Shown: positions 9,755 through 18,879 of the stretch, one piece after another | Position numbering within the stretch: position 1 is the first letter of the stretch | Layout of the letters: each line of letters starts with the position of its first letter | Source: Paenibacillus sp. FSL R7-0273 | GTDB lineage: Bacteria > Bacillota > Bacilli > Paenibacillales > Paenibacillaceae | Reading direction: 5' to 3' | Assembly: GCF_000758625.1 (NCBI RefSeq) | Contig: NZ_CP009283.1 | Location: 5,653,501 to 5,717,500, forward strand | Length of the DNA stretch: 64,000 bases | Position numbers and translations under genes: made by a program | Notes under the pieces: model-generated | Database searches by the model: none | Seen by the model: only the letters and a program-made list of their open reading frames with translations | Told to the model about the DNA's origin: nothing

Positions 9755-9824
9755 GTTGTGTTTCCTCCTTCAACAGGTGTGTCCCTTTGTGTCCGTCAAT
9801 TGCCGCATTTAAAGTAATAATCAT
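9681..9824 (-). CDS. Possible 47-residue ORF overlapping the HTH gene start
   Basis: ATG at 9824 with an excellent AAAGGAGG 8 bases upstream. It reads MIITLNAAIDGHKGTH..., then runs 74 bases into the HTH gene in another frame and stops at 9681. The strong ribosome binding site is the main evidence; the overlapping part is low-complexity and basic and does not look like a conserved protein. It may serve to deliver ribosomes to the HTH start (coupling) rather than make a functional peptide. I recognise no family. Confidence 0.3.
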   Translation of the reverse strand: MIITLNAAIDGHKGTHLLKEETQRELCKWKGCAPPGPARRASGIHSR

Positions 9825-10002
9825 TGCACCTGCCTCCTTTCTTCAGCTCATATTTGGTAAATACCGTAAGTTCATTATATAAAACCCTATGGTTAGCGTC
9901 TACATTCACAGTCAATTTTATTTCCCCTCAGAGGGGCGGCCTCGCTTCAGGTGTTGTAAGTAAGGAGGCCTCGCGGCCTCCTCTTTAACAGGATTTCCGC
10001 CC

Positions 10003-10035
10003 TTAGACGGAAACCACCTCGTATACTGAAATCAT
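10003..10035 (-). CDS. Possible 10-residue leader peptide
   Basis: ATG at 10035 with a near-perfect AAGGAGG 9 bases upstream encodes MISVYEVVSV and stops at TAA. The stop lies inside a 6-bp hairpin and is followed within 30 bases by a much stronger hairpin. Such a short ORF could arise by chance, but the ribosome binding site and the hairpin placement are those of leader-peptide attenuators. The regulated gene would be the HTH gene. Confidence 0.35.
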   Translation of the reverse strand: MISVYEVVSV

Positions 10036-10164
10036 TTCAATCAGCCTCCTTCCAGAAGTAATCTTGCCCGGCCGGACACTTATTATTAAGCCATAGCTGC
10101 CGGATCGATACAAGTTCAAGAATAGTTATAATCGTTCTCCACCAAAACCGGAAATATTTTTTGA

Positions 10165-10190
10165 CAAATAACTAATTATATGGTCGATTT
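10165..10190 (+). promoter_or_regulatory. Candidate SigD-type promoter for the chemoreceptor
   Basis: CAAA (10165-10168), 14 bases, GTCGATTT (10183-10190). Compared with the motility sigma factor consensus TAAA-N14-16-GCCGATAT this matches 3/4 and 6/8 positions, and chemoreceptors are typical SigD targets. A TTGACA also starts at 10161 but has no good -10 seventeen bases downstream. Confidence 0.4.
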
Positions 10191-10275
10191 ATGTCGAAAT
10201 AAGTATTTAAATATGCATCAATTCTATGAGAATAGAGGCCTATGCTTTACAAAAAAACTTTCGGGGGAATGTAAT

Positions 10276-12309
10276 ATGGCGGCAGTGAGGCGTGTATTCA
10301 AGCGAATTTTCCAATTAAAAAAGCTCCGGTCTGAGCTGATGCTGTTTATGATCGCTGCTATTCTTCTGCCCTCGCTGGCTCTGACGGTCATCTCGACGTC
10401 TACATCGGAATCAGAGCTGCGCTCCAAAATGGAGGAAACCACCAATTCAAGCATTCATCTGCTCGACAAAACCCTTTCCCAGCTGATTCAGCTGGAAATC
10501 GCCAACGTAAATACCCTGGCCTTTCAGCTTAGTTCCAGCGATATGAACGCCGGTGCAAATGCCGCTTCAATCCGGGAGCACATTGACCAGTTCAAGTCAG
10601 AGCATCCGGAGATAGATATCGTTGCAGTCGGCAACAGCACCGGCCAGTACATGTTCTCCCCTGATTCACAGCTTGAGGATTATGATCCGCGTGAAAGAGA
10701 CTGGTACATTAAATCACTGGAGGCTCCGGATAAAACCTCGCTCATTGATCCCATTTTCTCCAGGGTTACGGAGAGCTTTATTCTGCCGATCTCAAGAGCC
10801 CTACCTGACGGGAAGGGGGCTGTTACCATCAGCCTCAGCCTAACAGAGCTTATGGAGCTTGCCCAGAATGTAAGCGTCGGCTCTAGCGGATACGTCTATA
10901 TTCTGGACAGCCAGAATAAGGTTATCTACCATCCATCACTGGATGCGGGTACCGCTGTAAGCGAGGTTCAGACAGCAGCGCTGACCGGCGGTCCTGCAGG
11001 AGAAATCACCTATGAGGATGAGCTCACAGGAACTGAAATGGCCGGATATTATATCAGCAACGGCTTAAGCGGCTTCAAGCTGATTGCCGTACTCCCTGAA
11101 GACGAATATACCCGAGCGGTTTATCCGATTCTGGTGAAATCGGCGCTTGTCCTGGCTGTTGCCCTCGTTCTGGCTGCGGCTGCCACCTTTATCATTATCC
11201 GTAACATCACCGCCCCGCTTATCCAGCTGAACAACTCAGCCAAAAGAGTCAGCGGCGGTTATCTGGATGAGGCAGTGCACACCCGGCGGACAGATGAAAT
11301 CGGCGAGCTGGCCGCCAATTATAACATGATGGTCTCCTCCCTGCGGACTATGGTTCAGGAGGTGGCTGAAACCTCCGGACATCTGGCTGCCGCCAGCGAG
11401 CAGCTTACCGCAAGCACCGGAGAAAACAGCCGGGCTGTCGAGTATGTCACCGAGCTGGTAGAGGAATCTACGCGCGGCGTGGAGACCCAGGCCTACGCCT
11501 CCTCGGAGGTGGCGACGACCATGGATGAGATGTCCGCAGCGATCCAGAAGATTGCTTCTGCTTCCCAGTCCATTGTTAGTGCCGCAGTGCTGACTGAGCA
11601 GGATGTGAACACAGGCAGCGCCAGAGTGCAGCATGTCGGTGAGCAGATGCAGATCATCCGCGAATCCGTCCATCAGTCCGGCGCCCTGATTGCCCAGCTC
11701 AACACGCTAAGCGCCAAAGTAGCCGAGACAAGCACCGCGATCACCGCGATTGCCAAGCAGACGAATCTGCTGTCGCTGAACGCCGGCATTGAAGCCGCCC
11801 GGGCCGGAGAGCACGGCAGAGGCTTCGCCGTTGTCGCCGGTGAAGTCCGCAAGCTCTCCGAGGCTACCAGGTCCAGTGCGGGAGAGATCCATGAGACCAT
11901 TTCTGAAATGGTCGGGCTGATCGCCAGCGCCTATGATGTGATGCGGTTCAAAGTGGCTGCGGACGTGGAGCAGGGAATGAATCTGACCGAGGATGCAAGC
12001 AGGACCTTCGCCCAGATTGAGACCTCCACCCGGCATGTCGGTGAGCAGATCCATGAAGTCTCGGCCATCACCGAGCAGATGTCCGCCAGCTCGGCTGAGG
12101 TTGCCGCCTCCGTACAGGAGATGGCCATCATTGCCAAAGCTGCACTTGATTCGTTCCAGAGCGTAACGGCAGCTACAGAGGAGCAGCTGGCTTCGATGGA
12201 GGAGATCACCTCATCGGCAACGGCGCTGTCGGGGATGGCAGCCGACATGCAGCAGCAGGTGGAACGGTTCCGTTTCAGCGGCAAGGACCAAAGCAGCAAC
12301 GGAGAATAG
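10276..12309 (+). CDS. Methyl-accepting chemotaxis protein with dCACHE sensor
   Basis: About 677 residues from the ATG at 10276 ([10 protein letters not shown]), which has GGGGG nine bases upstream; the ORF is open 96 bases further but without a ribosome binding site. Order: TM1 ([18 protein letters not shown]), an extracytoplasmic dCACHE-type ligand domain with YDPRERDWY and [11 protein letters not shown]2 ([19 protein letters not shown]), HAMP, and the cytoplasmic signalling domain with hairpin tip [20 protein letters not shown]. It would sense an external small molecule and control CheA kinase. The tip and following stretch have Gly where most receptors have Ala (NAGIEAA) and Asp (VVAGEVRKL). 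Ends at a bidirectional terminator shared with the convergent helD. Confidence 0.95.
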   Translation: MAAVRRVFKRIFQLKKLRSELMLFMIAAILLPSLALTVISTSTSESELRSKMEETTNSSIHLLDKTLSQLIQLEIANVNTLAFQLSSSDMNAGANAASIREHIDQFKSEHPEIDIVAVGNSTGQYMFSPDSQLEDYDPRERDWYIKSLEAPDKTSLIDPIFSRVTESFILPISRALPDGKGAVTISLSLTELMELAQNVSVGSSGYVYILDSQNKVIYHPSLDAGTAVSEVQTAALTGGPAGEITYEDELTGTEMAGYYISNGLSGFKLIAVLPEDEYTRAVYPILVKSALVLAVALVLAAAATFIIIRNITAPLIQLNNSAKRVSGGYLDEAVHTRRTDEIGELAANYNMMVSSLRTMVQEVAETSGHLAAASEQLTASTGENSRAVEYVTELVEESTRGVETQAYASSEVATTMDEMSAAIQKIASASQSIVSAAVLTEQDVNTGSARVQHVGEQMQIIRESVHQSGALIAQLNTLSAKVAETSTAITAIAKQTNLLSLNAGIEAARAGEHGRGFAVVAGEVRKLSEATRSSAGEIHETISEMVGLIASAYDVMRFKVAADVEQGMNLTEDASRTFAQIETSTRHVGEQIHEVSAITEQMSASSAEVAASVQEMAIIAKAALDSFQSVTAATEEQLASMEEITSSATALSGMAADMQQQVERFRFSGKDQSSNGE

Positions 12310-12397
12310 ACGGCTAAAGCCTGACGCAAAATCCCCCTGCCAAGCGGAATTCCTCTTAGCAGATACTCAGCTGTTTTGAGGGGACCCCGGCATATAA

Positions 12398-12432
12398 AAA
12401 GGACCGCACCTGTATAATCAGGGCGGTCCTTT
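12398..12432. terminator. Bidirectional terminator between the chemoreceptor and helD
   Basis: Perfect 10-bp stem AAAGGACCGC (12398-12407) with GCGGTCCTTT (12423-12432), with A/T tracts on both outer sides, between two convergent genes. Confidence 0.85.
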
Positions 12433-12442
12433 GTGTATATAA

Positions 12443-14644
12443 TTACCGGGCTGCGGGCTCCGGCCAGCCGGAGACGGTCTCTTCCCCTGCTGTCTGCACA
12501 TAGGCAGGCAGGTCCCCGCCATGCAGCAGCCACAATTCATGCAGCGCACGGGTGCAGCCGACATACATCAGCTTCGCATCCCAGGCTGCTTCCCCGTAAT
12601 GGCCTGTGTCCGCATCCGCCAGAATGACAGCGTCGAACTCCAGTCCCTTGGACAGATAGACGGGCAGCACCGACAGCCCGCCGTGATACTCTGTCATACT
12701 CCCGTCAATAAGATGGAGATCCGCGAAATGGGCTCCCAGCTCAGCGTACAGCTCCTCTGCTTCGCGCAGACTGCGGGTCAACACAGCCACTGTGCGGTAT
12801 TCACGCCCGGAGAGTGAAGCCAGCGCCGCTCTGACTGCGTTCAGGCGCTGAGAGGCTCCTGAGGCAGCCTTAGGCGCTTCACCGCTGTAATCGATCAGAC
12901 GGACCGGATTACCGCTGCGGAACACCGGCACAGCCAGCAGCGGGCTCTGTACGCCGGCTGAAAGGATACCGTTGGCGAATTCAATGATCTCCATTGTTGA
13001 GCGGTAGCTTCGCGTCAGCGCATGATAAGCTGTATGCTCAGGAGCGAACAGGGTCGACATTTCAGACCATTCGTGCACTCCTTTATACGCATGGATTCCC
13101 TGTGATAAATCACCGAGGATGGTGAAGGAGTGCCCTTTCACATATAAATCCAGCACAGCAATCTGGAAAGGCGAGAAATCCTGTGCTTCATCAATTACGA
13201 TATGGTCAAAGCGCTCTGTCCCCTCATTGCCGCTGAGCAGATAATGGATATAGAGCAGCGGAGGCAGGTCTTCTTCGCGCAGAATGCCTTTTTTGAGCTC
13301 CTTCACGGTTTCTTTAAGCACACCCTGCGGAATCAGCTCCGGCGCTTCAGCCGGCCAGTCCTCAGGCACCTTGGCTGCGCGGAAAATCTGCTTGTAAATC
13401 ATCAGCGGATTATACTTCGGCCATTTACCGCTGTAGGTTTTCTCCCGGGCGGCAGCCTTCTTCTTCCGTTCCTTCAGGGCAGCCGCAGACGGACTCTTCT
13501 TCAGCTCCATCTCGATCCAGCGGTGGATCCGCGCCATCACCCGTTCCTTGCGCTTCAGCGGCGGATAGGGAGCGTATTCCTCATTATGCCAGCGCAGGAT
13601 CATCGAGCGGCGCAGCACAGCGCCTTCCCACGGAATGAAATCCCCTTCGGGAACCGCTCCGGTTTCCAGCTGTCTGACAGCCGACTCAATCACTTCCATC
13701 AGCACTGTAGAACCCTTGAAGCGTCCCGGCGTTTCTTCCGTTATAGCCGGCATGCCGCCCTCGGCCTCAAACCACCGGTTCAGCGTCTCCGCCGCATTCT
13801 GCTCAGGCAGCTCCAGGCTCAGTACAGCCGCCGCCCAGTCCGGGAAGGTGCTTTGGGCAATGTTACCCACCCCAAGCTCCGGCAGCACATCGGAGATATA
13901 ATCCAGGAACATCCGGTTCGGGGCAAATATAATCATTCTCTCTGCCGAAACCTGCTCCTTGTATTGATACAGCAGGAAAGCCAGCCGGTGCAGGGCGACC
14001 GTAGTTTTACCGCTGCCCGCTACCCCCTGGATGATCAGCGCCGTATTCTTTACCGCACGGATAATCCTGTCCTGCTCCTCCTGAATCGTCGAGACGATAT
14101 CGCGGAGCCGGTTATCCTTGTTCTCGCCCAGCCGGTAGACTAGAAATTCATCTGACACGGTAGGCGCATCGCTGTTCCGGTTGTATGTATCCGCAACCCG
14201 TTCCAGAATCTGCTTGCGGATCACCACATTGCGCTTAAGATACACAAGCCCTTCGATCAGGCCCTCCGGAGCTTCATACGAGGCAGGCTCGGTTCCGCCG
14301 GTGAATGAATAGAACAGGCTTGCTACCGGTGCACGCCAGTCGATGACCAGCGGACGGTCGCTTACCTGCTCGCGGTCCACGCCGATTTTGCCGATATAGA
14401 GCGGCCGGGCTTCCCCCTCACCGCTGCCCTGAAAGTCAAGACGGCCGAAATAAGGCTCGTGCACGAGCTTGGCCAGATCCTTGCGCCGCTGCTCTCTTGA
14501 ATCCTCCAGCACCTGTTCCGTATAATCGTGTCCTGTGTACACCGGGGTGCTCTTAAGTCTTGTAAGGATCGAATCAATTTCGGTAAGCGTGCTGTTCAGC
14601 CTGTCTTCTTCCTCTTGATAGGCACTTTGAAAGTTGTCCTCCAA
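12443..14644 (-). CDS. helD: UvrD-like ATPase of the HelD type (RNA polymerase recycling)
   Basis: 733 residues. Superfamily 1 helicase-like ATPase. Motifs: N-terminal helical region (YQEEEDRLNSTLTEID), IDWRAPVASLFYSF, Walker A QGVAGSGKTTVALHR, FAPNRMFLDYISDVLPELG, IVIDEAQDFSPFQ (Walker B), and LPVYLSKGLEFDAVILADAD with MYVGCTRALHEL at the C-terminus. This set is characteristic of HelD, which releases stalled RNA polymerase from nucleic acid; a role as a general UvrD-like helicase cannot be excluded. It starts at TTG (14644) behind a textbook TAGGAGGT 8 bases upstream. It shares its terminator with the convergent chemoreceptor. Confidence 0.85.
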   Translation of the reverse strand: MEDNFQSAYQEEEDRLNSTLTEIDSILTRLKSTPVYTGHDYTEQVLEDSREQRRKDLAKLVHEPYFGRLDFQGSGEGEARPLYIGKIGVDREQVSDRPLVIDWRAPVASLFYSFTGGTEPASYEAPEGLIEGLVYLKRNVVIRKQILERVADTYNRNSDAPTVSDEFLVYRLGENKDNRLRDIVSTIQEEQDRIIRAVKNTALIIQGVAGSGKTTVALHRLAFLLYQYKEQVSAERMIIFAPNRMFLDYISDVLPELGVGNIAQSTFPDWAAAVLSLELPEQNAAETLNRWFEAEGGMPAITEETPGRFKGSTVLMEVIESAVRQLETGAVPEGDFIPWEGAVLRRSMILRWHNEEYAPYPPLKRKERVMARIHRWIEMELKKSPSAAALKERKKKAAAREKTYSGKWPKYNPLMIYKQIFRAAKVPEDWPAEAPELIPQGVLKETVKELKKGILREEDLPPLLYIHYLLSGNEGTERFDHIVIDEAQDFSPFQIAVLDLYVKGHSFTILGDLSQGIHAYKGVHEWSEMSTLFAPEHTAYHALTRSYRSTMEIIEFANGILSAGVQSPLLAVPVFRSGNPVRLIDYSGEAPKAASGASQRLNAVRAALASLSGREYRTVAVLTRSLREAEELYAELGAHFADLHLIDGSMTEYHGGLSVLPVYLSKGLEFDAVILADADTGHYGEAAWDAKLMYVGCTRALHELWLLHGGDLPAYVQTAGEETVSGWPEPAAR

Positions 14645-14761
14645 TTTCAGTTACCTCCTAAAAGTATTTGAGTTTGGTTTACCCCGTGCAAGGCTGATAT
14701 CACTTACACAAAAAGGATACCCATCATAGCACATCACCTTCAGTAAATCCAGATTAATCCT

Positions 14762-16063
14762 CTAACCCATTAGAGCATGCAGCACAAAGTTGGCTACAAA
14801 CAGCCCGGCAATCCCGTACAGCGCCGGAGGCACATCCTTGCCTTTCCCCGTAGCAAGCTTAACAATCGGGTAAGTAATGAAGCCGAACGCCATACCGTCC
14901 ACGATGCTGTAGGTAAATGGAATCATGACCATCACCAGAAAAGCCGGGAACAGCTCTGTCATGTCGCTGAGATCCATCTCCCTTACACTCTGGACCATCA
15001 GGCCGCCGATAACGATCAGAATCGGTGCGATGGCACTGTCCGGCACGTAAGCCAGCAGGGGGATAAACAGAAAGGTTGCCCCGAACAGCAGTCCGGTAAC
15101 CAGTGAGGTCAGGCCGGATTTGCCGCCTGCCGCGATGCCTGCAGTGGATTCCGCAGCCGCAACGACCGGGCTGCTGCCGAACAGGCCTGCCGCAATGTTG
15201 GCAATGGAGAGTGCCCGCAGGCTGCTCTTGAACCGTTCCGGCCGTCCGGCCATCAGCGTCTGCGAGGAGATCAGCCCGATATTTTCAAATACGACAATCA
15301 GAAGCAGCAGGAATACGGCAATCCAGAACACCAGGCCGATCATCCCGCTCCAGTCCATACCGGCAAATACATCACCATAGCCGGTAAATACATGGCCCGG
15401 CTCCGTTGTTTCTGGCTTATGGGCTGCTCCGAGCAGATAGGCCAGCCCCGTGCCGGCAATCATGCTGATCAGCAGCCCGCCGCGCGTTCCGCGGATGAAC
15501 AGCACCAGCGCAAGAATCAGTGTTACACAGGAGGTGATAACCGCCGGATCACTGAAATGGCCGATGGCTACAAAGGTAGTCCGGTGGGCTATAACAATAC
15601 CGCTTTTTTGCAGGCCGATAAAGGTCAGGAACAGCCCGATTCCGACCGTGATGGCATGCTGCAGATTATGGGGTATGGCTTCACTGAGAATCCGGTACAG
15701 TGAAGTGAACGCAACGACCGCGAACAGTACGCCGGTTACCACTACAACCGCCAGCGCTTCGCGCCAGTCCAGCTTCATGGAATGAACCAGAGTATAGGTG
15801 AAGAAGGCGTTAATACCCATGCCCGGCACAACAATAATCGGCGTTTTGCCGCCGAAGGCCATCAGCAGGCAGCCTGTAACCGCCGTCAGCAGTGTGGCCA
15901 CCATTCCCGCCCGCAGCGGCATGCCTGCATCATGCAGAATCGCCGCATTAACCATAACAATATATACAGAGGCAAAATAGGACAGGATCCCTGCAGCCCA
16001 TTCCCGTTTCAGGTTATCGCCCGGCTCAAGACCCACGCTATTCCGCCAAAAATTCGAATTCAT
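14762..16063 (-). CDS. NCS2/AzgA-family purine base permease
   Basis: 433 residues, about 12-14 membrane segments. The N-terminus (EWAAGILSYFASVYIVMVN), IVVPGMGINAFFTYTLV, VTVG-like ITVGIGLFLTFIGLQ and SSPVVAAAESTAGIAAGGKSG place it in the AzgA branch of NCS2 proton symporters that import hypoxanthine, guanine or adenine. The substrate-site Glu in AAAESTAG is present. GGAGG lies 7 bases before the ATG. A strong terminator separates it from tcdA upstream, so it is a single-gene unit; no purine riboswitch aptamer is apparent in its short leader. Confidence 0.92.
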   Translation of the reverse strand: MNSNFWRNSVGLEPGDNLKREWAAGILSYFASVYIVMVNAAILHDAGMPLRAGMVATLLTAVTGCLLMAFGGKTPIIVVPGMGINAFFTYTLVHSMKLDWREALAVVVVTGVLFAVVAFTSLYRILSEAIPHNLQHAITVGIGLFLTFIGLQKSGIVIAHRTTFVAIGHFSDPAVITSCVTLILALVLFIRGTRGGLLISMIAGTGLAYLLGAAHKPETTEPGHVFTGYGDVFAGMDWSGMIGLVFWIAVFLLLLIVVFENIGLISSQTLMAGRPERFKSSLRALSIANIAAGLFGSSPVVAAAESTAGIAAGGKSGLTSLVTGLLFGATFLFIPLLAYVPDSAIAPILIVIGGLMVQSVREMDLSDMTELFPAFLVMVMIPFTYSIVDGMAFGFITYPIVKLATGKGKDVPPALYGIAGLFVANFVLHALMG

Positions 16064-16153
16064 TGTAAAACCTCCACTGATTGTTAAGTTCCGCTGGCTA
16101 TATTACCCGGATTGTCTGCTCTGTAACCGGTAATCAGCGGCAAACCGCAATAA

Positions 16154-16191
16154 AAGGGCGTGCAGCCGGCTATCCGGCTGCTCACGCCCTT
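16154..16191 (-). terminator. Terminator of the hisS-aspS-tcdA operon
   Basis: Nested stem: AAGGGCGTG (16154-16162) with CACGCCCTT (16183-16191) and inner CAGCCGG (16163-16169) with CCGGCTG (16174-16180), loop CTAT. On the minus strand it is followed by TTATTG. Very strong. Confidence 0.9.
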
Positions 16192-16227
16192 CGTCCATCA
16201 TTCATTTATTTGTTACCAGAGCCGGTT

Positions 16228-16983
16228 TTATACGCTTGCTCCGCCGGCCTTCAGCAGATCATCAACAGCAACACTGACCATAATCAGACCGACAACCGGC
16301 GGTACGAACGAATTGCTCGCCGGCGGCTGCTTGGCCTTGCGGCGGTCAGGGGCATCGGCCGGAACAATCTGCTCCGTTACATCCACACGCGGCTTCACCG
16401 GTACTTCAGTCGAGAATACCACCTTCACGCCTTTTTTGATGCCTTCCTTGCGCAGCTTTTGACGGATTACCCGGGCAATCGGGTCCATTTCCGTTTTGGA
16501 AATATCCGCCACCTTAAAGCGCGTAGGGTCCATTTTGTTGGCTGCGCCCATGCTCGAAACCATAGGGATCTTCCGGGACAGACATTCCTTGATCAGATGG
16601 ATTTTGTAGATAATCGTATCCGAGGCATCAATAACAAAATCCGGCTTAAGCTTGAACAGCTCCTCATAGGTTTCATCCGTGTAGAACATGTTAAGGGCAA
16701 TCGCTTCAATCTCCGGGTTGATCAGCTTGACGCGCTCGACCATCAGATCAGCCTTTTTCTGGCCGATCGTGGTCGTAAGCGCATGAATCTGGCGGTTAAT
16801 ATTGGTAATATCCACCGCATCCTTATCGATCAGGATAATCCGGCCGACCCCCATGCGGGCCAGCGCTTCAACGGACATCGCTCCGACACCGCCGATCCCG
16901 AGCACAGCCACAGTGCTGTTCTTCAAGATGTCCAAACCCTCCGGCCCGATGGCCAGCTCTGTACGCGAGAACTGATGCAGCAT
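16228..16983 (-). CDS. tcdA: tRNA t6A37 dehydratase TcdA (CsdL/YrvM family)
   Basis: 251 residues from the ATG at 16983 (MLHQFSRTELAIGPEG), which is 10 bases after AAAGGAGG; the ORF continues 27 bases upstream. An E1-like/MoeB-fold ATP-dependent enzyme that cyclises N6-threonylcarbamoyladenosine in tRNA to ct6A. Motifs: nucleotide site VLGIGGVGAMSVEALARMG, LIDKDAVDITNINRQ, VIDASDTIIYK, and the C-terminal SFVPPVVGLIMVSVAVDDL. It follows aspS in the same direction, the order also seen in Bacillus (hisS-aspS-yrvM), so three tRNA-related genes form one operon. Confidence 0.93.
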   Translation of the reverse strand: MLHQFSRTELAIGPEGLDILKNSTVAVLGIGGVGAMSVEALARMGVGRIILIDKDAVDITNINRQIHALTTTIGQKKADLMVERVKLINPEIEAIALNMFYTDETYEELFKLKPDFVIDASDTIIYKIHLIKECLSRKIPMVSSMGAANKMDPTRFKVADISKTEMDPIARVIRQKLRKEGIKKGVKVVFSTEVPVKPRVDVTEQIVPADAPDRRKAKQPPASNSFVPPVVGLIMVSVAVDDLLKAGGASV

Positions 16984-17055
16984 AAGGTTCACGCCTCCTT
17001 TATTATGCAACCTGCAGAGCGGCTTGTTTCCGCTGCTCCGCAGGCATGTTTGTAG

Positions 17056-18834
17056 TTAGTTTTTCACTTTTTCCGGCTTCGGCGCCAGCTTGATATGCAG
17101 CTGCTCCAGCTGTGCTGTATCTACCGGGGACGGTGCGTCCATCAGCAGGTCGGTTGCACTTGCCGTCTTCGGGAAGGCAATCGTCTCACGCAGGTTTGTG
17201 CGTCCGGCCAGCAGCATTACCAGACGGTCAAAGCCGAAGGCAATTCCGCCGTGCGGAGGCGTGCCGTATTCAAACGCATCCATCAGATAGCCGAACTTCT
17301 CGTAAGCCACTTCTGGTGAGAAGCCCAGTGCTTCGAACATTTTTTCCTGAACATCGCGTTTGTAGATACGCTGGGAGCCGCCGCCCACTTCATAGCCGTT
17401 AAGCACGATATCGTAGGCCTGCGCACGGATCGCACCAGGATCGGTGTCGAACAGGTGCAGGTCCTCGTCCATTGGACGGGTGAACGGATGATGCTCGGCT
17501 ACATAACGCTTTTGATCTTCATCGTAGCTCAGCAGCGGGAATTCAGTGACCCAGGCAAACTTGAACACACTGTCATCAATCAGGCCAAGCTGACGGCCGA
17601 TTTTGAGGCGCAGGGCGCCCAGAACATCCGCAACAACCTTCTTGTTATCAGCGGAGAAGAGCAGAAGGTCGCCTTCTTCAGCGCCTGTACGTTCTCTTAC
17701 AGCTGCAATTTCTTCTTCAGTGAAGAACTTGACGATAGGTCCTTTGAATTCCCCGTCCTTCACCTGAATCCAGGCCAGACCCTTCGCTCCGTAACGGGCA
17801 GCATATGGCCCGAGGTCGTCGATTTCCTTACGGGTCCAGGTTCCGCAGCCTTTGGCGTTGAGAACCTTCACTTCGCCGCCTTTTTCAATAACGGAAGCGA
17901 ATACCTTCACGCCGCTGGTGGCAACGATATCGTTCATCTCAACCAGCTCCAGGCCAAAGCGCAGGTCCGGCTTATCCGAGCCGTATTTGCCGATTGCTTC
18001 GGCATAGGTCAGGCGCTGGAACGGCACTGCCACATCCACGCCAACTGTTTCCTTGAGCAGACGCTGCATCAAAGTCTCCATCATACCGAGCAGCTCATCC
18101 TGCGGCACAAAGGAAGTCTCGATGTCGACCTGGGTGAATTCCGGCTGGCGGTCAGCTCGCAGATCCTCATCGCGGAAGCAGCGGGCGATCTGATAGTAAC
18201 GCTCGATGCCGCCGACCATCAGCAGCTGCTTGTAAATCTGCGGCGATTGCGGCAGCGCGAAGAATTCGCCTTCATGCACCCGGCTTGGCACCAGATAGTC
18301 ACGTGCGCCCTCAGGGGAGCTTTTGGTCAGGATCGGAGTTTCAACATCAATAAAGCCTTCACCGTCAAGGAAGTCGCGGAAAATCTTCGCCGCCTTCGAG
18401 CGCAGCAGCAGCGTCTTGTGCATTTCCGGACGGCGCAGGTCGAGGTAACGGTATTTCATCCGCAGGGACTCATCTACTTCCACACCGTCTTCGATGAAGA
18501 ACGGAGGGGTTTTGGCAGCATTCAACACTTCAATTTCAGTAATCTGTACTTCGATTTCACCGGTAGGCAGGTTGCGGTTCACTGTTTCCTCGTCTCTCTT
18601 AACCACTTTACCCGTTACGGAGAGTACGTATTCACTGCGCACCTTATCGGCAATCTGCAGTGCTTCACCGGAATAATCCGGGTTAAATACGATCTGTACG
18701 ATACCTGAACGGTCGCGCAGATCAATGAACAGTACGCCTCCAAGGTCGCGGCGGGTCTGAACCCAGCCGTTCAGTGTTACAGTCTGGCCGATCTGCTCCG
18801 GCGTTAATTGTCCGCAATGATGACTTCTACTCAT
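17056..18834 (-). CDS. aspS: Aspartyl-tRNA synthetase
   Basis: 592 residues, bacterial type with anticodon-binding OB fold, class II core and GAD insertion. Motifs: RSHHCGQL at the N-terminus, motif 2 [36 protein letters not shown] near the C-terminus. Residue 31 is Leu (RRDLGGV); work on Pseudomonas AspRS linked His at this site to charging of both tRNA-Asp and tRNA-Asn and Leu to tRNA-Asp specificity, so this enzyme may be discriminating; that is inference. It lies 45 bases after hisS and is expected to be controlled by the T-box upstream of hisS. Confidence 0.98.
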   Translation of the reverse strand: MSRSHHCGQLTPEQIGQTVTLNGWVQTRRDLGGVLFIDLRDRSGIVQIVFNPDYSGEALQIADKVRSEYVLSVTGKVVKRDEETVNRNLPTGEIEVQITEIEVLNAAKTPPFFIEDGVEVDESLRMKYRYLDLRRPEMHKTLLLRSKAAKIFRDFLDGEGFIDVETPILTKSSPEGARDYLVPSRVHEGEFFALPQSPQIYKQLLMVGGIERYYQIARCFRDEDLRADRQPEFTQVDIETSFVPQDELLGMMETLMQRLLKETVGVDVAVPFQRLTYAEAIGKYGSDKPDLRFGLELVEMNDIVATSGVKVFASVIEKGGEVKVLNAKGCGTWTRKEIDDLGPYAARYGAKGLAWIQVKDGEFKGPIVKFFTEEEIAAVRERTGAEEGDLLLFSADNKKVVADVLGALRLKIGRQLGLIDDSVFKFAWVTEFPLLSYDEDQKRYVAEHHPFTRPMDEDLHLFDTDPGAIRAQAYDIVLNGYEVGGGSQRIYKRDVQEKMFEALGFSPEVAYEKFGYLMDAFEYGTPPHGGIAFGFDRLVMLLAGRTNLRETIAFPKTASATDLLMDAPSPVDTAQLEQLHIKLAPKPEKVKN

Positions 18835-18879
18835 AATTTATCCTACCCTTTCATGGTTAAAATACGTTTTAGCCTGCCT

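Larger units (their letters stand above)
9755..10275. promoter_or_regulatory. Structured leader upstream of the HTH gene, with divergent chemoreceptor promoter
   Basis: A 521-base gap. On the minus strand, in order: a 10-codon ORF (10035-10003), a hairpin TTTCCG/CGGAAA (9994-10013) that covers its stop codon, a strong 8-bp hairpin AGGAGGCC-loop-GGCCTCCT (9963-9982), a third palindrome CCCCTC-A-GAGGGG (9924-9936), then the 47-codon ORF. GCGAGGCC occurs in two places, so alternative pairings are possible. The layout resembles a translation-sensing attenuator, but no clear T-run follows any stem. The right end carries the chemoreceptor promoter. Confidence 0.4.

Noticed and set aside
13202..14143. 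313-codon plus-strand frame opposite helD
   Set aside because: Shadow of helD; no start signals and no family resemblance.
16081..17055. 324-codon plus-strand frame over tcdA
   Set aside because: Spans the terminator and the antisense of tcdA; not a plausible gene.
17455..18708. Long open frame (417 codons) on the plus strand opposite aspS
   Set aside because: It is the antisense shadow of aspS, with no ribosome binding site or recognisable motif.
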